This document shows positions 61,245-64,000 of a stretch of DNA of 64,000 bases, in pieces. Numbering within the stretch: the stretch's first letter is position 1; each line of letters opens with the position of its first letter. The notes under the pieces are model-generated. The model was given only the letters and a program-made list of their open reading frames with translations. It did not search any database and was not told the origin of the DNA. This DNA is from Actinophytocola algeriensis (GTDB taxonomy: Bacteria; Actinomycetota; Actinomycetes; Mycobacteriales; Pseudonocardiaceae): the NCBI RefSeq assembly GCF_014203735.1, contig NZ_JACHJQ010000008.1, forward strand, positions 267,693 through 331,692, written 5' to 3'. A program made the position numbers and the translations under genes.

Positions 61245-62918
61245 CTACCGCTTCTGGAACCGCTCCCTGCGCACGGTGGCCCGCCTGCCCTTGATCGTGC
61301 TGCCCCGCAGCGCCGCGACCACCTCGTCCGCGGCCGACTCCGGCACCTCGACGAGGGAGAACCGGTCGGCGATCTCGATGGTCCCGATGTCGCGGCCCTT
61401 GAGCCGGGACTCGCCCGCGATCGCACCGACCAGGTCCTGTGGCCGCACTCCGGCCGCCCGGCCCGCGCCGACGAACAGCCGCACCATGCCCCGGCCACCA
61501 CTGCGCCGCCGGTCCCTGCCGCCGCCTTCCTTGCCGCCGCCGTCCCGGCCCTCGGGTTGCGCGTACGGCGTGACCTCGGGGATCTCCTGCTCGTCCGCCG
61601 CGGCACCGCCCGCCTCGTGCGCGAGCTTGACGGCGGCGAGCGCCACCTCCACGATGTCGAACTCCTCGGCGAGCTGCTCGATGACCGGGCGGAAGCGGTC
61701 GAGGTCGTCCTCGAGGAGGCTCTCCCGCAGCGCGGCCCTGGTCAGCTCGAGCCGCTGCGCGCGCAGGTCGGCGACGCTCGGCAGCTTCTCGACGGCGATC
61801 CGCTGCCCGGTGACGCGCTGGATGCTCTTCAGCATCCGGTGCTCGCGCGGGTCGGCGAGGGTGATCGCCACGCCTTCGCGCCCGGCCCGGCCGACCCGGC
61901 CGATGCGGTGGGTGTAGGTGTCGGGCGCGCTCGGCACGTCGTAGTTGACCACGTGGGACAGCTGTTCGATGTCCAGTCCGCGCGCGGCCACGTCGGTGGC
62001 GACCACGAGGTCGGCCGTGCCCGCGCGGAGCCTGCCCACGACCCGGTCGCGCTGCCCCTGGTCGATGCCGCCGTGGAGCGCCTCCGCGCGGTAGCCGCGG
62101 CCGTTGAGGGTCTCGGTGAGCTGGTCGACCGCCTCGCGGGTCCGGCAGAACACCACCGCCGCGGTCGGCGCGTGCACGTCGAGCACGCGGCCGAGCGCGG
62201 CCGGCTTGTGACCGCGTGGCACCACGTACGCGACCTGCCTGATCAGCGCGGTGTCGTCGTCTCCGACCGTGGCGGCCTTGCCCAGCTCGACGCGGGCAGG
62301 CTCGTGCAGGTGCCGCTTGATCATCCCGTTGACGCGGGCCGGCATCGTCGCCGAGAACAGCAGGATCTGCCGCTCCTCCGGCACGTCGGCCAGGATCGAC
62401 TCGATGTCCTCCGCGAAGCCCATGTCGAGCATCTCGTCGGCCTCGTCCAGCACGACCATCTCGAGCCTGGTCATCGCGAGGGTGCCGCGGGCGATGTGGT
62501 CGAGCGCACGGCCGGGGGTCGCCACGACGACGTCGACGCCGCGGTCCAGTTCCCGCAGCTGCCTGCCGATCGGCTGCCCGCCGTACACCGGCAGGACCCG
62601 TGCGCCGAGCCCACGCCCGTAGCGGTGCATGGCCTCGCAGACCTGGACCGCCAGCTCCCTGGTGGGCACCAGCACCAGCGCGGCGGGTTCCTTGTCCTGA
62701 CGCGGCAACCCGATCCGGTTCAGCACGGGCAGCGCGAAGGCGGCCGTCTTGCCGGTGCCGGTCGCGGCCTGTCCTACGAGGTCCCGTCCGGCCAGAACCT
62801 GCGGAATCGCCTCACGCTGGATGGGGGTCGGCTCCTCGTAGCCGAGCCCGGTCAGCGCCTGCAGCAACTCCGGTCGCAGCGCCAGGTCGGTGAACCCCGC
62901 CGCGTTCGCGGTCGTCAT
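61245..62918 (-). CDS. deaD: DEAD-box RNA helicase (DeaD/CsdA-like)
   Basis: A 557-residue ATP-dependent RNA helicase. Q motif (GYEEPTPIQREAIPQVLAGR), Walker A AATGTGKT (51-58), PTRELA, TPGR, DEAD, SAT, ARGLD and HRIGRVGRAGREG are present. A basic Gly-rich linker (RDGGGKEGGGRDRRRSGGRG) leads into a C-terminal DbpA/CsdA-type RNA-binding domain (MVRLFVGAGRAAGVRPQDLV, GTIEIADRFSLVEV). It probably unwinds RNA in ribosome assembly, mRNA decay or cold adaptation. GAGGAGA precedes ATG 62918. Symbol by family, not by orthology test. Confidence 0.93.
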   Translation of the reverse strand: MTTANAAGFTDLALRPELLQALTGLGYEEPTPIQREAIPQVLAGRDLVGQAATGTGKTAAFALPVLNRIGLPRQDKEPAALVLVPTRELAVQVCEAMHRYGRGLGARVLPVYGGQPIGRQLRELDRGVDVVVATPGRALDHIARGTLAMTRLEMVVLDEADEMLDMGFAEDIESILADVPEERQILLFSATMPARVNGMIKRHLHEPARVELGKAATVGDDDTALIRQVAYVVPRGHKPAALGRVLDVHAPTAAVVFCRTREAVDQLTETLNGRGYRAEALHGGIDQGQRDRVVGRLRAGTADLVVATDVAARGLDIEQLSHVVNYDVPSAPDTYTHRIGRVGRAGREGVAITLADPREHRMLKSIQRVTGQRIAVEKLPSVADLRAQRLELTRAALRESLLEDDLDRFRPVIEQLAEEFDIVEVALAAVKLAHEAGGAAADEQEIPEVTPYAQPEGRDGGGKEGGGRDRRRSGGRGMVRLFVGAGRAAGVRPQDLVGAIAGESRLKGRDIGTIEIADRFSLVEVPESAADEVVAALRGSTIKGRRATVRRERFQKR

Positions 62919-63025
62919 GATCTCTCCTCTGCTCAGGCCACAGAGCGTAACTCCCGGGAACGGAACGGACGTTTCCGCAGTCGTAGGCGGCAGCGACACG
63001 GTGTGAGACGAGCGGGAGGCCCCTG

Positions 63026-63997
63026 GTGACGTACCCACAGCAGCCCTACGGCGGGCAGGACCCGTATGCCGGCCAGAGCGGCTACGGCGGATACGGCGGT
63101 TACGGAGCCCCGCCACCTCCACCACCGAAGAAGAACACGGGAGCCGTCGTGGCCGTGGTCGCGGTGGTCGTGGTCGTGCTGGCGGCGGTCGGCATCACCG
63201 GGTTCGTCGCGCCCGGCTTCTTCCTGAGCGACTCGGAGACCCCGGTCGGCGAACCCTCGACCACGAACACGACCACGTCGTCCTCCGAGAAGCCCAGCGG
63301 CGACGGCGCGGAGGACGCGCTCGCCGCGGTCACCGACGGTCTGGACTCCCAGGACAAGGACGCGCTGGAGGAGGTCGCCTGCGCGGACGCGGAGACCATC
63401 GTGGGCGAGGCGATCGACGACGCCGAGAACGTGACCGGCGCTGAGCTGACCGACACCGAGGAGGTGTCCGACGACGAGGTCAGGGGCACCGTCGAGATCT
63501 CGGTCGACGACCAGTCCGGCGAGTTCGAGGTCACGGTCGTCGCCGACGGCGGCGACTGGTGCTGGCAGGACATCGCGGCGGTCGGCGGGCCGACCACGAG
63601 TGAGCCGACGAAGCCTTCGGGGTCCGAGCCGTCCACCAAGCCGTCCGGACCGGGCGGCACGCCCACCGCGGATGGCAAGCCGGTCCCCGCGGAGGCCCTG
63701 GCCGCCATGACGAAGTTCCTCGACGCGGTCAACACCGGTGACGCGGCCGCCGCGAAGGGCACCCTGTGCGCGGACGCCATCAACACCGCCGCGGACGTCG
63801 ACGAGCTGATCGGCTACGACCCGGCCCTGGAGATCGACCCGACGATGGACGGGATCTCGTCCGGCAGCGAGTCCGTGCAGCTGTACCTGCGGGGCACCGC
63901 GAAGGGCCAGGAGCTGGAGGGCTACTCCACGAACCTGTGGGTGGTCAGCTACGACGGCCCGTGGTGCGTGCACGGGTTCCGCGCGGTCGTCATCTGA
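63026..63997 (+). CDS. Membrane-anchored exported protein with Tyr/Gly/Pro-rich cytoplasmic head
   Basis: A 323-residue protein. A cytoplasmic N-terminus rich in Tyr, Gly, Gln and Pro (QDPYAGQSGYGGYGGYGAPP), one membrane helix (about 39-62, VVAVVAVVVVVLAAVGITGF), a Thr/Ser linker, an acidic SnoaL/lumazine-like extracytoplasmic domain (about 95-190, with two Cys), a Pro/Ser/Thr linker and a second similar domain (about 222-323, again two Cys: TLCADAI and GPWCVHGF). The two outer domains look like diverged copies (AVTDGLDSQDKDALEEVACA versus FLDAVNTGDAAAAKGTLCAD). GGGAGG precedes the GTG. Function unknown. Confidence 0.85.
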   Translation: MTYPQQPYGGQDPYAGQSGYGGYGGYGAPPPPPPKKNTGAVVAVVAVVVVVLAAVGITGFVAPGFFLSDSETPVGEPSTTNTTTSSSEKPSGDGAEDALAAVTDGLDSQDKDALEEVACADAETIVGEAIDDAENVTGAELTDTEEVSDDEVRGTVEISVDDQSGEFEVTVVADGGDWCWQDIAAVGGPTTSEPTKPSGSEPSTKPSGPGGTPTADGKPVPAEALAAMTKFLDAVNTGDAAAAKGTLCADAINTAADVDELIGYDPALEIDPTMDGISSGSESVQLYLRGTAKGQELEGYSTNLWVVSYDGPWCVHGFRAVVI

Positions 63998-64000
63998 GCG

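Overview
The window is very GC-rich, with GTG starts, few ribosome-binding sites and many -10 boxes placed 6-7 bases ahead of the start codon (leaderless transcription). Together with a furA-katG operon, DUF397/XRE pairs, DUF5997, DUF1707, F420-dependent LLM oxidoreductases and WS/DGAT enzymes, this points to a filamentous actinomycete, most likely Pseudonocardiales (Lentzea, Saccharothrix or Actinosynnema-like). That placement is an inference from gene families, not a database result. I see no rRNA, tRNA, CRISPR array or intact insertion sequence.

Layout. 1-4.7 kb: end of a chitin-binding protein, a secreted pullulanase, an AhpD-like protein and an F420-type oxidoreductase behind a KstR-like operator. 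4.8-16.7 kb: a 3215-residue secreted RHS/YD-repeat protein with a LamG domain and a HINT domain, followed 11 bp later by a secreted lectin-like protein. 17.1-20.8 kb: a C-rich stretch holding an XRE-ImmA/IrrE-membrane protein cassette, a Ser/Thr kinase remnant, a DUF1707 protein and a hypoxia-type CBS protein. 21-24.7 kb: a DUF5997/LysR-domain divergent pair and a two-component system with a small anchored Pro/Asp protein. 24.8-26.6 kb: a TPR protein preceded by an unannotated 27-residue peptide ending in WIEWCW, the best candidate for an undescribed system.

27-32 kb: glucuronoyl esterase, furA-katG and a secreted HNH nuclease. 32-46 kb: mostly secreted hydrolases and unknown exported proteins, including a tandem two-domain SGNH hydrolase, a glucosidase-like (alpha/alpha)6 enzyme, glutathione peroxidase, a membrane Ser/Thr kinase and a WS/DGAT-like acyltransferase. 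45.8-49.3 kb: an XRE/DUF397 pair, then an out-of-frame deletion scar joining a truncated MMPL transporter to the C-terminal end of a HerA-like (DUF853) ATPase. 49.6-60 kb: plant cell-wall enzymes (GH78 rhamnosidase, GH28 polygalacturonase, beta-helix protein, GH12 glucanase, GH1 glycosidase), interleaved with WYL and TetR regulators and palindromic operators. 60-64 kb: AI-2E transporter, DEAD-box helicase and an exported membrane-anchored protein.

How the genes work together. The window encodes an export-heavy saprophytic programme for starch, chitin, glucuronoxylan, pectin/rhamnogalacturonan and xyloglucan-type glucans. Stress functions (KatG/FurA, GPx, AhpD-like, CBS) and several accessory or conflict-type loci (RHS-HINT, XRE-ImmA cassette, peptide-TPR pair) accompany it. 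Two deletion scars suggest recent gene loss.
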